Assembly (NCBI GenBank): GCA_029233965.1
Contig: JARGOP010000018.1
Coordinates: forward strand, 1-54,875
Reading direction: 5' to 3'
Origin: Verrucomicrobiales bacterium
GTDB taxonomy: Bacteria; Verrucomicrobiota; Verrucomicrobiia; Verrucomicrobiales; DEV007
Length of the DNA: 54,875 nt
Both the position numbers and the translations under genes were made by a program. This document shows, piece by piece, positions 1-8,431 of the stretch. The notes below the pieces were generated by a model. It was not told where the DNA came from. It did no database searches and was given only the letters and a program-made list of their open reading frames with translations. How positions within the stretch are numbered: the stretch's first letter is position 1; the number at the start of each line of letters is the position of its first letter.

Positions 1-112
1 CCCCCGAAGAATGAGAACAAGCGGAATAAAGCACAAGGGTAATTCGATATAATTTCGATAAGAATTATTATCGGTATGAATTGGTTTTCAGCCGGTTAAA
101 GAGTCTAAGCTC

Positions 113-820
113 CTAATCATTGAGCTCTTTGAGCACCTCGGGATCGCGAACATCCGCCCACTCCCCTTCGAGTTCCACGGCAGCGATACGCAGACCGTCT
201 TTGACCTGCGCGGCAATCGCATCCGTGAGTTCGTATTCACCACGGGGAGACAACTCGAGGCGCGCGGTATATTCGAAAATCACCGGAGAGAAAACGTAGA
301 TGCCCGCGTTGTAGTAGGGACTCGTCGGCTCGTCCTCTTTGGGCTTCTCGATGAGATTCGTGACCCGACCGTCTTCAATGAAGACGGCTCCGCCTTTCCG
401 AACATCTTCATCAATTTTCACGGTGAGCTTTCCATCTACATCCTGAAACTCGACCAGTGGGGCGTAAGCTTCGGCGGGAACGAGGATATCGCCATAGCTG
501 AGAATAAACGGATCATCGCCCGCAAAGTCTTTCGCCAACTCCACGACCCTGCCGGTGCCATCCTGAACGACCTGCTCAATGTAACTCACCTCGCAGCCGA
601 AGCGCTCTCCGGTGCCGAAGTAGTCCGTGATGACTTCCTTCCGATATCCCACGACAATCAACACTTCGGTGATGCCGTTTGAAACAAGGCCCCGGACAAT
701 GGATTCCAGAATCGGCGTTCCTTTGACCTTCACCATCGGCTTGGGAATGTCGTCGGTCAGCTCCTTCATCCGGGTTCCCCGACCTGCGGCCAGAATCACG
801 GCTTTCTTAATATCACTCAT
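113..820 (-). CDS. Sugar-phosphate nucleotidyltransferase
   Basis: This 235-residue protein belongs to the RmlA/GlmU-N/MurU class, which transfers a nucleotidyl group from an NTP to a sugar 1-phosphate in the cytoplasm. The N-terminus has the signature AAGRGTRMKELTDDIPKPMV (residues 11-30), which binds the nucleotide phosphates. SYGDILV near residue 110 supplies the metal-binding Asp, and IEKPKE near residue 158 is the usual second loop. There is no left-handed beta-helix, so it is a stand-alone transferase and not a full GlmU. It is the last gene of a three-gene minus-strand operon, 13 bp after the aminotransferase. The pairing suggests an activated sugar or alcohol-phosphate for a cell-surface polymer, but the substrate cannot be read from sequence. 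Confidence 0.85.
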   Translation of the reverse strand: MSDIKKAVILAAGRGTRMKELTDDIPKPMVKVKGTPILESIVRGLVSNGITEVLIVVGYRKEVITDYFGTGERFGCEVSYIEQVVQDGTGRVVELAKDFAGDDPFILSYGDILVPAEAYAPLVEFQDVDGKLTVKIDEDVRKGGAVFIEDGRVTNLIEKPKEDEPTSPYYNAGIYVFSPVIFEYTARLELSPRGEYELTDAIAAQVKDGLRIAAVELEGEWADVRDPEVLKELND

Positions 821-833
821 AAAAAAACTTAGC

Positions 834-2021
834 TTAGAGGCGCTTCACAAACTCTGCGATTCGATCGAGGGCAATCTCCAATTGATCATAGGCCGTCGCA
901 TAGCACGCACGGACACATCCCTCACCAGCCGGCCCGAACGCATCACCGGGGACGACAGCCACGTTCTCCTCCTCGAGGAGACGCAACGCGAACTCCTTGC
1001 TGCTGAGTCCGAATTTACGGATGTCCGGGAACGCATAAAATGCTCCCCCGGGAGAGAAGCACGGCACGCCCATTTTCTCAAACCGGCTCAGGAGGAGATT
1101 CCGGCGACGAGCATAGGCCCGGCGCATTTTTTCCACCTCACCAGCCCCGTTCTTGAGCGCTTCGACCGCCGCATTCTGGCTCATGATCGGCGCGCAGAGC
1201 ATCGAATACTGATGAATCTTCATCATCGCTTCGGTGAGCACGTGCGGGGCGCAGGAATACCCGAGGCGAAACCCCGTCATCGCAAAGGCCTTTGAAAATC
1301 CATGCAGCAAAATCGTGCGCTCTTTCATTCCGGGGAGGCTGGCAATCGAGATGTGCTCGCCCCGCTCCATTCCCGAGTCTCCTCTGTAAAGCAGCTCGCT
1401 GTAGATTTCGTCGCTGACGACGAGCAGATCATGCTTGATCGCAAGCTGAGCAATCTTTTCCAACTCCTCCAACGGCTCAACGGCCCCGGTTGGATTCGTC
1501 GGGAAGTTCAGAAGAATCATCCGGGTTTTATCCGTGATCTTCGCGGCGACATCTTCCGCCCTGAGCACAAATTCATCTTCAACCTTTGTCTGCACGCCGA
1601 CGGCGACGCCGTAGGCAAGCGCAATGCTCGGATTGTAGCTGACGTAACAGGGCTCATGGTAGATCACCTCATCGCCGGGATTCAACAAGGCACGGCAGAC
1701 GAGGTCGAGCGCCTCGGAAACCCCCACGGTCACGAGCACTTCACTCTTGGCATCGTAGCGGACGCCGAACTGTCCCTCGACATAATCGACGATGCATTCC
1801 CGCAGGCTGAGCAGTCCGAGGTTTGAGGTATAGCTGGTCTGACCTTTTTCGAGGGAAAAAATGGCCGCCTCGCGAATGTGCCACGGAGCCGCGAAATCGG
1901 GCTCCCCCACCCCGAGGGAAATGACATCGTCACGTCCCTGCACGAGTTCAAAAAAATCACGAATTCCCGATCGGGGAATTCGCTTTACATGATCGGCGAT
2001 TCGATCTTCAAGAGGTTTCAT
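834..2021 (-). CDS. PLP-dependent class I/II aminotransferase
   Basis: This 395-residue fold-type I aminotransferase has the usual family length. Visible motifs are GVGEPDF near residue 37, the Asn loop NFPTNPTGA near residue 174, the PLP-phenol Asp in VVSDEIYSELLY, and the Schiff-base lysine in HGFSKAFAMTGFRLGY near residue 243. The last motif is typical of the AspC/PatA/aromatic aminotransferase branch. The gene lies between an upstream Lrp/AsnC regulator and a downstream nucleotidyltransferase on the same strand, which suggests amino-acid-responsive control. The amino-acid substrate is unknown; an aspartate, aromatic or branched-chain donor is possible. Confidence 0.9.
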   Translation of the reverse strand: MKPLEDRIADHVKRIPRSGIRDFFELVQGRDDVISLGVGEPDFAAPWHIREAAIFSLEKGQTSYTSNLGLLSLRECIVDYVEGQFGVRYDAKSEVLVTVGVSEALDLVCRALLNPGDEVIYHEPCYVSYNPSIALAYGVAVGVQTKVEDEFVLRAEDVAAKITDKTRMILLNFPTNPTGAVEPLEELEKIAQLAIKHDLLVVSDEIYSELLYRGDSGMERGEHISIASLPGMKERTILLHGFSKAFAMTGFRLGYSCAPHVLTEAMMKIHQYSMLCAPIMSQNAAVEALKNGAGEVEKMRRAYARRRNLLLSRFEKMGVPCFSPGGAFYAFPDIRKFGLSSKEFALRLLEEENVAVVPGDAFGPAGEGCVRACYATAYDQLEIALDRIAEFVKRL

Positions 2022-2083
2022 AGTCGGCAGAAAGAGGATTCGAAAGGAATCCGGAATGGATCAGCGGATGGCTCCCGGATCGT

Positions 2084-2563
2084 TCAGGGAGTGACCGGAA
2101 GACGCTCGTCTTCGTGAGTGTCGGCGGCAAGGAATCCACTCTGTTTGTAGACCTTGAGCTGGAAGTGGGTCGCGGTCGAGACCACGCCATCGAGCGTGCT
2201 GAGTTTTTCGCTCACAAACCGTGCCACCTCGCGGAGATCCGGTCCTTCGACGATCACGGCCAAATCGTAGCCTCCGCTCATCAGGTAACAACTCGTCACC
2301 TGATCAAATTTGGCGATTCTCCTCGCAAGACGATCAAAGCCACCGTCACGCTCCGGGGTGAGCTTCACTTCGATCAAAGCGGAAACGAGGACGTCACCCA
2401 CCTTGTCCCGATCAATCACGGCATGATAGCCGAGAAGCGCCCCGTCTTTGTCCAACCGGGCTAGCAACGCCTCAACTTCGGCGACTGTCTTTCCCAGACG
2501 TTCCGCCATTTCAGCCGTGGTGAGCCGTGCATTTTTCTCGAGCAACTCCAGGAGAGCATCCAT
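2084..2563 (-). CDS. Lrp/AsnC family transcriptional regulator
   Basis: This 159-residue protein has an N-terminal winged HTH (about residues 4-55, LLELLEKNARLTTAEMAERL onward) and a C-terminal RAM ligand-binding domain (about 65-140). The RAM motif GGYDLAVIVEG is recognisable near residue 97. Proteins of this family assemble as dimers to octamers and sense amino acids. It is the first gene of the operon with the aminotransferase and nucleotidyltransferase, 62 bp upstream of the former. It probably regulates its own operon in response to the amino acid handled by the aminotransferase (inference). The C-terminal tail after residue 145 is acidic and looks disordered. Confidence 0.88.
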   Translation of the reverse strand: MDALLELLEKNARLTTAEMAERLGKTVAEVEALLARLDKDGALLGYHAVIDRDKVGDVLVSALIEVKLTPERDGGFDRLARRIAKFDQVTSCYLMSGGYDLAVIVEGPDLREVARFVSEKLSTLDGVVSTATHFQLKVYKQSGFLAADTHEDERLPVTP

Positions 2564-2620
2564 ATCGATTCCGAATCAGTTCAGTGGGTTTGTAAGTGCG
2601 CCCTGAAATAAGGGCAGGTT

Positions 2621-3694
2621 TCAGTCCCCAAAACAGATGCCGACCGACTTCGCCGCTTCGACAATCTCGCCCTGAGGGTCCACCAGGTTCAACTGCCTCA
2701 CTGCCTCCTCAATCGGGACAGAACCGACGTGATACTGCTGGTAGCTGACCATACGCCCAAATCGCTTTTGTTCTATCAGTTTCACTGCCTTAACCCCGAA
2801 GCGGGTCGCGAGAATCCGGTCGAGCGAAGTCGGGCTTCCACCCCGCTGAAGATGCCCCAGGGTCGTGCAGCGTGTTTCCTTCCCGGTCAGTTCCGAAAGT
2901 CGGTCCGCGACCCGCGAACCAATGCCGCCGAGACGGAACTCACCGCCTGTGTTCGTATCTTCGTAGAGTAAATCCTCACCGACGGGGCAGGCTCCCTCGG
3001 CCACAACGACAAGAGCGCTCCGGAATCCATTCGCTTCGCGTATCGCGAGCGCTTCGGCCACCTTTTCATAGTGAAATGGAATTTCCGGAATCAAGATCGA
3101 AGCCGCTCCCCCGCCTAATCCTCCATACAGAGCAATCCACCCGGCATGACGCCCCATCACTTCGAGCACCATGACCCGTTTGTGGCTGTCGGCGGTTGTT
3201 TGAAGCCGGTCGAGAGCATCCACAACGGTTTGTGTCGCGGAATCAAAACCGAATGTCATCGCCGTTGCGGCGAGGTCATTGTCGATCGTTTTAGGAACTC
3301 CGACAATTGGAAAGCCTTCTTCCTGAAATTGCAGTGCGGTCGTAAGTGTGCCGTCTCCTCCAACACAGATCAGGGCCTCGACCTCGAGGTTTCGCAGCGT
3401 GGTGAACGCTTCCTCCATCAACTCTTTGGGAACCTTACGAACCCCGCCCTCTCCGACCTTCCCGGAAAAATGGCCGCGATTCGTCGTTCCAAGAATTGTT
3501 CCACCGAGTCGAAGGATTCCCTCCGTCTTTTCATTCCGAAGCGCCTTGTAGCTTCCCGGACTGAGCAGACCTTCGAAGCCTTCTTTAAACCCCAGAACTT
3601 CCCAGCCCAGTTGCGTCGCCGCGCCGACAACACCGTGAGTCACTGCGTTCAATCCCGGGCAATCCCCGCCTCCGTTGAGCAATCCAATCTTCAT
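2621..3694 (-). CDS. pfkA: 6-phosphofructokinase, group III type
   Basis: This enzyme phosphorylates fructose 6-phosphate in glycolysis. The start is placed at the ATG at 3694, because the family begins MKIGLLNGGGDCPGLN; a 12-residue upstream extension in the same frame has no conserved sequence. Motifs are NGGGDCPGLN at the N-terminus, CVGGDGTLT for the phosphoryl donor, PKTIDNDL for the catalytic loop, and MGRHAGWIA for the sugar phosphate. The Gly of GGDG is typical of ATP users, whereas the Lys of PKTIDND is the residue found in PPi-dependent and group III enzymes. I therefore call it ATP-dependent, mixed-substrate lineage. It has 357 residues, close to the group III length, and is transcribed alone. 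Confidence 0.92.
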   Translation of the reverse strand: MKIGLLNGGGDCPGLNAVTHGVVGAATQLGWEVLGFKEGFEGLLSPGSYKALRNEKTEGILRLGGTILGTTNRGHFSGKVGEGGVRKVPKELMEEAFTTLRNLEVEALICVGGDGTLTTALQFQEEGFPIVGVPKTIDNDLAATAMTFGFDSATQTVVDALDRLQTTADSHKRVMVLEVMGRHAGWIALYGGLGGGAASILIPEIPFHYEKVAEALAIREANGFRSALVVVAEGACPVGEDLLYEDTNTGGEFRLGGIGSRVADRLSELTGKETRCTTLGHLQRGGSPTSLDRILATRFGVKAVKLIEQKRFGRMVSYQQYHVGSVPIEEAVRQLNLVDPQGEIVEAAKSVGICFGD

Positions 3695-3778
3695 GCGGGC
3701 CAGCAACCACCCGATCAAGGCAATTCGCAAGCGTCAGATCGTTTCAATATTTTTGTTCAGGGGATTCGTCAGGAAACA

Positions 3779-3818
3779 AAAAAACCACAGCAGAAAAACT
3801 GCTGCGGTTTTTTAAAAA
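3779..3818 (-). terminator. Rho-independent terminator
   Basis: A GC-rich stem (CAGCAG at 3788-3793 against CTGCTG at 3799-3804, extended by ACC/GGT with one wobble pair) has a 5-nt A-rich loop and A/T runs on both sides. It can therefore work in either direction. It lies 21 bp beyond the stop of the HTH/lysine-rich gene at 3839 and upstream of pfkA on the same strand, so it separates the two. Confidence 0.8.
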
Positions 3819-3838
3819 CAGGATTTATTAAGAGGCGC

Positions 3839-4210
3839 TTAAAGTGTCGACTTCAAGGACTCGTATTCTGCCTGGAGAGACTCAATCTGCTCCTGGATTT
3901 CGACCATGCGCTTCAAAGAGCCTGCCACTGACCCGGAGGACTTGGTTGAAGTCGCTTTCGTACCCCTGGCCGCCTGTGGCGCTTTCGCGGCTGCCGGCTT
4001 GCGGGTTCCTTTGGCAGCCTTTTTCTTTTTCTTCGAACTCTTGCCCGGGGAGGCAACGCCCGCTTTCTCCATCCAGGCCTTTACCGTAATCGGGTTGAGC
4101 TTCCACTTCGAAGCAGCAGCCGACTGACCGCCGCGGCCGTTTTCTTCGTTATACTGAGTGATGAAAGCAACTACTTCATCTTTAGTTTTTTGATCGTATC
4201 TGATAGCCAT
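3839..4210 (-). CDS. Small HTH protein with lysine/alanine-rich linker and coiled-coil tail
   Basis: I do not recognise a named family for this 123-residue protein. Three parts are visible. Residues 1-50 resemble a transposase-like helix-turn-helix (SAAASKWKLNPITVKAWMEK is the recognition-helix region). Residues 55-92 are an Ala/Lys-rich, histone-H1-like basic linker. Residues 95-123 form a short heptad-patterned helix (MVEIQEQIESLQAEYESLK) able to dimerise. Together they suggest a DNA-binding, possibly nucleoid-associated or regulatory protein (inference). It has its own downstream terminator and a divergent neighbour at 4326, so it appears to be a single-gene transcript. The start ATG at 4210 is the first in the frame. 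Confidence 0.7.
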   Translation of the reverse strand: MAIRYDQKTKDEVVAFITQYNEENGRGGQSAAASKWKLNPITVKAWMEKAGVASPGKSSKKKKKAAKGTRKPAAAKAPQAARGTKATSTKSSGSVAGSLKRMVEIQEQIESLQAEYESLKSTL

Positions 4211-4325
4211 AATTATTTAAATCTCAGGAGGGCTCGCTACTTAATTGTGAAACGGAGATTTTTCAATCAAGATTTTGCATCTCGTCACACCCCCAAAGTC
4301 TCACTGTAATACCCCGCGCAATTTT

Positions 4326-4925
4326 ATGAACGTTTCACAAGCCTTATCAGTCATCTTTTTTTTCATCGTTTCACTGATTTCCTTTTCGGTATGGGCTTTC
4401 GCCGCCCCTCTCTTTCCCAATGAACCGGCAATGTATGCAGGATGCGCCATCGTCTTCCTCGGTCTGGGCGGCATGGCTCTGCTACCGGCTTGCGGACTTT
4501 CGGGAAAGGCGGCTCTTCAGTTCTGCCTCTCTTTCGCCGTTGCCTACCTTGCCTACGCCTTTATCTGGTCGATCACCTGGTTTTCCATTCCGACTACCTT
4601 TGGCGAAGTGCTTGGATCTTCGACCGGATCAGTCGCTTTTTCCGCGATCCTGCTCCGTTGGAACAGACTCAAAATCTCCCTCCTCGTCGCGACTTCCGTG
4701 CTTTTTCTCTTCCACACAATCGGTTACTACCTGGGCGGGTTTGCCTATCAGGCCATCCAGGGACGCGGCCCCCTGGGGTTCGAGCTGAACCTTTCTGCAG
4801 AGTCGATACGCCTTCTCGCAAGGCTCTCATGGGGAGCCGGTTATGGACTCGGCGTCGGTCTCGGGATCTCGAAGATCCTCTATTTGTCGCACCAGAGTCT
4901 CGCCAAACCGTCAACGCAGATCTGA
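4326..4925 (+). CDS. Hypothetical multi-pass membrane protein
   Basis: This 199-residue protein has about five or six hydrophobic segments: roughly 5-27, 35-57, 62-85, 95-112, 118-140 and 170-190. They are separated by short polar turns. No catalytic or transport motif is apparent, so no function is assigned. The ATG at 4326 is chosen over an upstream TTG at 4275 because the intervening residues are polar and uncharacteristic. The 3' end overlaps the 3' end of the convergent NUDIX gene by 46 bp, an unusually long convergent overlap even for this compact genome. Confidence 0.65.
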   Translation: MNVSQALSVIFFFIVSLISFSVWAFAAPLFPNEPAMYAGCAIVFLGLGGMALLPACGLSGKAALQFCLSFAVAYLAYAFIWSITWFSIPTTFGEVLGSSTGSVAFSAILLRWNRLKISLLVATSVLFLFHTIGYYLGGFAYQAIQGRGPLGFELNLSAESIRLLARLSWGAGYGLGVGLGISKILYLSHQSLAKPSTQI

Positions 4926-5503
4926 GACCAGGTCTCCAGTCGGTCGTGGCGCGCCTGCAACTCCTCGAGCGTGAGAAATTCAAGACTCTCGATATTTTCT
5001 TCGCCGGCGGTGACCTGCGCTGACTCAAGGGTGAAAAGATGTACTACTCCAAGGTGAACTTTCCCCACCTCATTTGAATCATCATTGATCAACCCCAGCA
5101 CCTCCTGCGTGTGGTCACCCTCAATGTTGAGTTCCTCGTCGATCTCTCTTTCGACTCCGATTGAGTAGGTGTCCCGGTCCAGCGATGACGCCGCATAGTC
5201 CGTATCGTTGATGTGCCCGCCGATACCGATGGACCCCTTCGCCGCGAGCCGTTTTTCACCGGACTTTCCACCCCGCACATAATGAAGGAACCGGTCTTCA
5301 TGGCGGAAAATGGCATACGGAATAATCTGCTTAAACGATGGATCCTCCTCGGCAAGATCACGTCCGAGAAAGTGATTGTTGGCAGGGTCAAGAATCGTAG
5401 GGAGGTAGTTTTCCGGTTCCAGCGAGATCCCCTGAAAAGAACCCAGTTCGTCAAAGAGATCGCGTGAGATCACGAGTACATTTTCGTCGGCGTATTTGCT
5501 CAT
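4880..5503 (-). CDS. NUDIX family hydrolase
   Basis: This 207-residue protein has a Nudix-box core. GGH at about residues 95-97 is followed, after a longer than usual insertion, by REIDEEL at 119-125, matching the metal-binding REUxEE of the family. The family hydrolyses nucleoside diphosphates linked to another moiety; the precise substrate is unknown. The roughly 90-residue N-terminal region contributes extra beta strands. It starts 14 bp after the stop of a winged-helix regulator on the same strand and is probably cotranscribed with it. Its last 46 bp overlap the convergent membrane-protein gene. Confidence 0.8.
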   Translation of the reverse strand: MSKYADENVLVISRDLFDELGSFQGISLEPENYLPTILDPANNHFLGRDLAEEDPSFKQIIPYAIFRHEDRFLHYVRGGKSGEKRLAAKGSIGIGGHINDTDYAASSLDRDTYSIGVEREIDEELNIEGDHTQEVLGLINDDSNEVGKVHLGVVHLFTLESAQVTAGEENIESLEFLTLEELQARHDRLETWSQICVDGLARLWCDK

Positions 5504-5517
5504 GTGAAGTAGGAATG

Positions 5518-6162
5518 TTAACGGGGGGAAAGGTCAAAACGATAGTGTGTCAGCCCGGAGACTTTGCTCGCGGATCTCGCAACCCTCGCCCCGAGAAGCT
5601 TCTCGAACATCTGGACTTCCATTCGCGCGAGGGTTGGATACTTGTCGAAAAGCGGCTGAAGCGGGTTGTGAAACTCCTCAATGCGGAGTCCCTCTTCCTC
5701 GGAATATTCACAAACCGAAAAATAGCCCTGCGCGGCGCGGGCGGCGGCAAGACGCTCGGCACGCCCCTGAACCGACTCGCCCGTCACGGTAGTGGACAGC
5801 TTTTCAGTTTGTTGACGGAAAAAGGCAAAGAGGAGCTTCTCGGCGGCATTCGGCTCCAGTTGGGTCGCTGCGTCGAGAATGGCAAGACTGACTTCATCGC
5901 CAATCGCCGGAAAGAGCGGTCCCAATTTGTCGGTCACCCGGTAGGATTTTTCAGGCCGCCCCACCTCTTTGGGACGCCTCCACGTGTCCAGATAGCCCAG
6001 TTTCTGCATCGCGATGCAGTGCTTCTTCACGCCCATGTAACTCATGTCCAATTTCTCAGCCAGTTCCCCAACGGACAGCCCGGGAGAACACTTGATGAGG
6101 CGGATAATTTCAAACCAGTGCGGCTTGGAAATATTCTTGAGAATTTTCAGGTAGGGCGTCAC
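5518..6162 (-). CDS. Winged-helix transcriptional regulator (ArsR/SufR-like)
   Basis: This 214-residue protein begins with a winged HTH (about residues 8-75), with LSVGELAEKLDMSYMGVKKH as the helix-turn-helix and GRPEKSYRVTDKLGPLFP as the wing. That arrangement is typical of SufR-like and related ArsR/DeoR proteins. The C-terminal half contains one Cys (in SVCEYSEEEG) but not the four-Cys iron-sulfur set of cyanobacterial SufR, so an Fe-S cofactor is not supported. The start is GTG at 6162, the only sensible start ahead of the HTH. The NUDIX gene follows 14 bp later, suggesting that the pair is one transcription unit with autoregulation. The signal is unknown. Confidence 0.78.
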   Translation of the reverse strand: MTPYLKILKNISKPHWFEIIRLIKCSPGLSVGELAEKLDMSYMGVKKHCIAMQKLGYLDTWRRPKEVGRPEKSYRVTDKLGPLFPAIGDEVSLAILDAATQLEPNAAEKLLFAFFRQQTEKLSTTVTGESVQGRAERLAAARAAQGYFSVCEYSEEEGLRIEEFHNPLQPLFDKYPTLARMEVQMFEKLLGARVARSASKVSGLTHYRFDLSPR

Positions 6163-6443
6163 GGCAGGTCGAACAGATTAGGAGTTGAAGCATGAGGAGG
6201 AGTCAATCAGACGCATCTCGTCAAAATATCAAGCACTCAGAACAGATTGCCTGTGAATCTCTCCCATACAATTTTCACACCTTTTTATAACTTTCTGAGA
6301 ATCTTCGAGCGTTACCATTCGGTGCTGATCAATTGGCGTGGGTCGGTTTGACTTCAACGCCGTGGTCCTTATCATTCAACCGAAGTAAGCTTTTTCTTTC
6401 AACCGCGTCTCCTTTTTATCCGCAGCCCCACTTTCCCTGCCCT

Positions 6444-7622
6444 ATGCATCACGATCCTGCTCTCGATCTGGAAAAGACATTCCGCTCCAGCGCCCCCGGT
6501 TACTGGGCTGAGCGCGGCGTCACTCCGGAGCAATGGAACATTCACACCTGGCAGCTCAAGAATCGCATCACCTCCCTCGCCCAACTCGAAGAGCATCTCA
6601 ACCTGAGCGAAGAGGAGCGGAGTGGAGTCATTCTCTCGGGCACCAAACTCGCGATGGCGATCACGCCGCACTTCTTCAACCTGATCGATCAGGACGATCC
6701 GGAATGCCCGATTCGCCGCCAGATCATTCCGCGAATCGAAGAAACCTGGACCTCACCCTATGAAATGTCCGATCCCTGCGGGGAGGATTCTCACATGCCC
6801 GTTCCTGGGCTCGTCCATCGTTATCCCGACCGCGTCCTTTTTCTGGTCACCGACCGTTGCGCTGCCTACTGCCGCTACTGCACCCGGAGTCGTGTTGTCA
6901 GTGGTGCCGGCGAACAGGAGCTGGAAACCGACTATGAAGCCGCCTTCCGCTACCTCGAAGAGCACACCGAGGTCCGCGACGTGCTCCTTTCCGGGGGCGA
7001 CCCGCTCCTTTTCTCCGACGGCAAGCTCGAAAAAATTCTGAGCCGGCTTCGTCAGATCGAGCACATTGAATTTCTCCGCATCGGCTCCCGGATTCCGGTC
7101 TTTCTTCCCCAGCGGATTACCCCGGCACTTTGCGAGATGCTGCAGAAGTATCACCCGCTCTTCATGAGCGTTCACGTGAACCACCCGCGCGAGCTGACGA
7201 TCGAAGTGAAAGAAGGCCTCGAACGACTCGCGAACCACGGGATTCCTCTCGGCAATCAGTCCGTCTTCCTGCGCGGCGTCAACGACAGCGTGGAGGTGAT
7301 GAAGGCGCTCGTGCAGAAACTGCTCATGTGTCGCGTCAAACCCTACTACCTCTACCAGCTCGATCTCATTGAGGGTTCCTCCCACCTTCAGGCGCCCGTT
7401 GCAAAGGGCATCGAAGTCATCGAAGGACTGCGCGGTCACACCACCGGCTACGCCATCCCCCAGTATGTCATCGACGCTCCCGGAGGCGGCGGAAAGGTGC
7501 CGGTGAATCCGGACTACGTGCTTCAACGGAACGAGGAACGCGTCGTGATTCGGAACTTCGAGGGACGCACCTTCGAATACCCCGAGCCCGCCGTTCAGCC
7601 CGATCCGATTCTCGACTACTGA
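6444..7622 (+). CDS. kamA: Lysine 2,3-aminomutase (radical SAM, PLP)
   Basis: This 392-residue protein would interconvert L-alpha-lysine and L-beta-lysine using a [4Fe-4S] cluster, SAM and PLP. The cluster motif CxxxCxxC is at Cys139, Cys143 and Cys146 (RCAAYCRYCTR), followed by the GGDPL SAM-binding motif. Both lysine-recognition aspartates of the KamA family are kept, in LDLIEGSSH and in VIDAPGGGGK. Its length and C-terminus fit KamA and not the shorter EF-P modifying EpmB. The ATG at 6444 is used because upstream in-frame sequence from 6333 is not conserved. The last 7 bp overlap the convergent hemolysin III gene. No acetyltransferase or efp gene is adjacent, so the fate of beta-lysine is unclear. 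Confidence 0.9.
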   Translation: MHHDPALDLEKTFRSSAPGYWAERGVTPEQWNIHTWQLKNRITSLAQLEEHLNLSEEERSGVILSGTKLAMAITPHFFNLIDQDDPECPIRRQIIPRIEETWTSPYEMSDPCGEDSHMPVPGLVHRYPDRVLFLVTDRCAAYCRYCTRSRVVSGAGEQELETDYEAAFRYLEEHTEVRDVLLSGGDPLLFSDGKLEKILSRLRQIEHIEFLRIGSRIPVFLPQRITPALCEMLQKYHPLFMSVHVNHPRELTIEVKEGLERLANHGIPLGNQSVFLRGVNDSVEVMKALVQKLLMCRVKPYYLYQLDLIEGSSHLQAPVAKGIEVIEGLRGHTTGYAIPQYVIDAPGGGGKVPVNPDYVLQRNEERVVIRNFEGRTFEYPEPAVQPDPILDY

Positions 7623-8263
7623 TCCCCGATCACCCCCGTGATCACCGCGATGACATGGCAGATGCTCCCTGCCATGACGAAGAGGTGCCAGGTGAAGTGG
7701 GCAAAGCGCCGCTTCATCAGGTAAAAGGCGACACCGCCCGTGTAGCAGAGCCCACCCGCGACGAGCCACGCCATACCAACCGGACCGACACTTTCAATGA
7801 GAGGCTTGATCGCGATGCAAACGATCCAACCCATGACCACGTAGAGAGCCGTTCCGAGTTTATCGAACCGGGGCAGAAAGAATGCTTTCAACACCATCCC
7901 CGCGAGAGCGATTCCCCACACGACAAAGAAAAGCGACCATCCCCATGGCCCCCGGAGATTCACGAGAAGCCACGGCGTGTAGCTGCCGGCAATGAGCACA
8001 AAAATCAGCGCGTGGTCGAGGACTTGGAAAATCCGCTTCAAGCGGTGCGTCGTGACGAGATGATAAACGGTCGAGGCCGAATAGAGAAGAATCAGGCTGC
8101 TCCCGAAAACCGCGACGCTCCCGACGTGCCAGCCCGAAAGCGGTGCCGCCAGCTTCACCATTAGAACCAACCCGACGACACTGAGGAACGCCCCAATCGC
8201 GTGACTGATGGCGTTGAAAAGCTCCTCTTCGGGCGACTCACACAGGACACTCCGCTCGCTCAT
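7616..8263 (-). CDS. Hemolysin III / PAQR family membrane protein
   Basis: This 215-residue seven-helix membrane protein belongs to the YqfA/hemolysin III (PAQR) family. Diagnostic motifs are E-x3-N-x2-SHxxG in the first segment (ELFNAISHAIGAF), SASTVYHLV in the third, DHALIFVLIAGSYTPW in the fourth, and a final HLFVMAGSICHVIAV that supplies the last His pair. The Ser/Asp/His set probably binds zinc in a hydrolase-like site. The cellular role is poorly defined; bacterial homologues have been linked to membrane homeostasis. It is a single gene, converging on kamA with a 7 bp overlap. Confidence 0.9.
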   Translation of the reverse strand: MSERSVLCESPEEELFNAISHAIGAFLSVVGLVLMVKLAAPLSGWHVGSVAVFGSSLILLYSASTVYHLVTTHRLKRIFQVLDHALIFVLIAGSYTPWLLVNLRGPWGWSLFFVVWGIALAGMVLKAFFLPRFDKLGTALYVVMGWIVCIAIKPLIESVGPVGMAWLVAGGLCYTGGVAFYLMKRRFAHFTWHLFVMAGSICHVIAVITGVIGDQ

Positions 8264-8431
8264 GTCTGAATGATCGCGGAAAGAACGAGGCCGCGCCAGT
8301 GAAAAATACGTGCGCTCCAGTCGAGGGAAATCGAAGGTTCACACCACTCTTGCTTCCCCCCGATTCCCCGCGGGCGGGGTGGCACTCATCCCGCGAGGCC
8401 AAACAGTGTCAAGTCCCGGACCCACTCCTGT

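Noticed and set aside
56-73. Terminator after the nucleotidyltransferase
   Set aside because: CGATAA (56-61) pairs with TTATCG (68-73), but the stem is only 6 bp and AT-rich, with no T-run.
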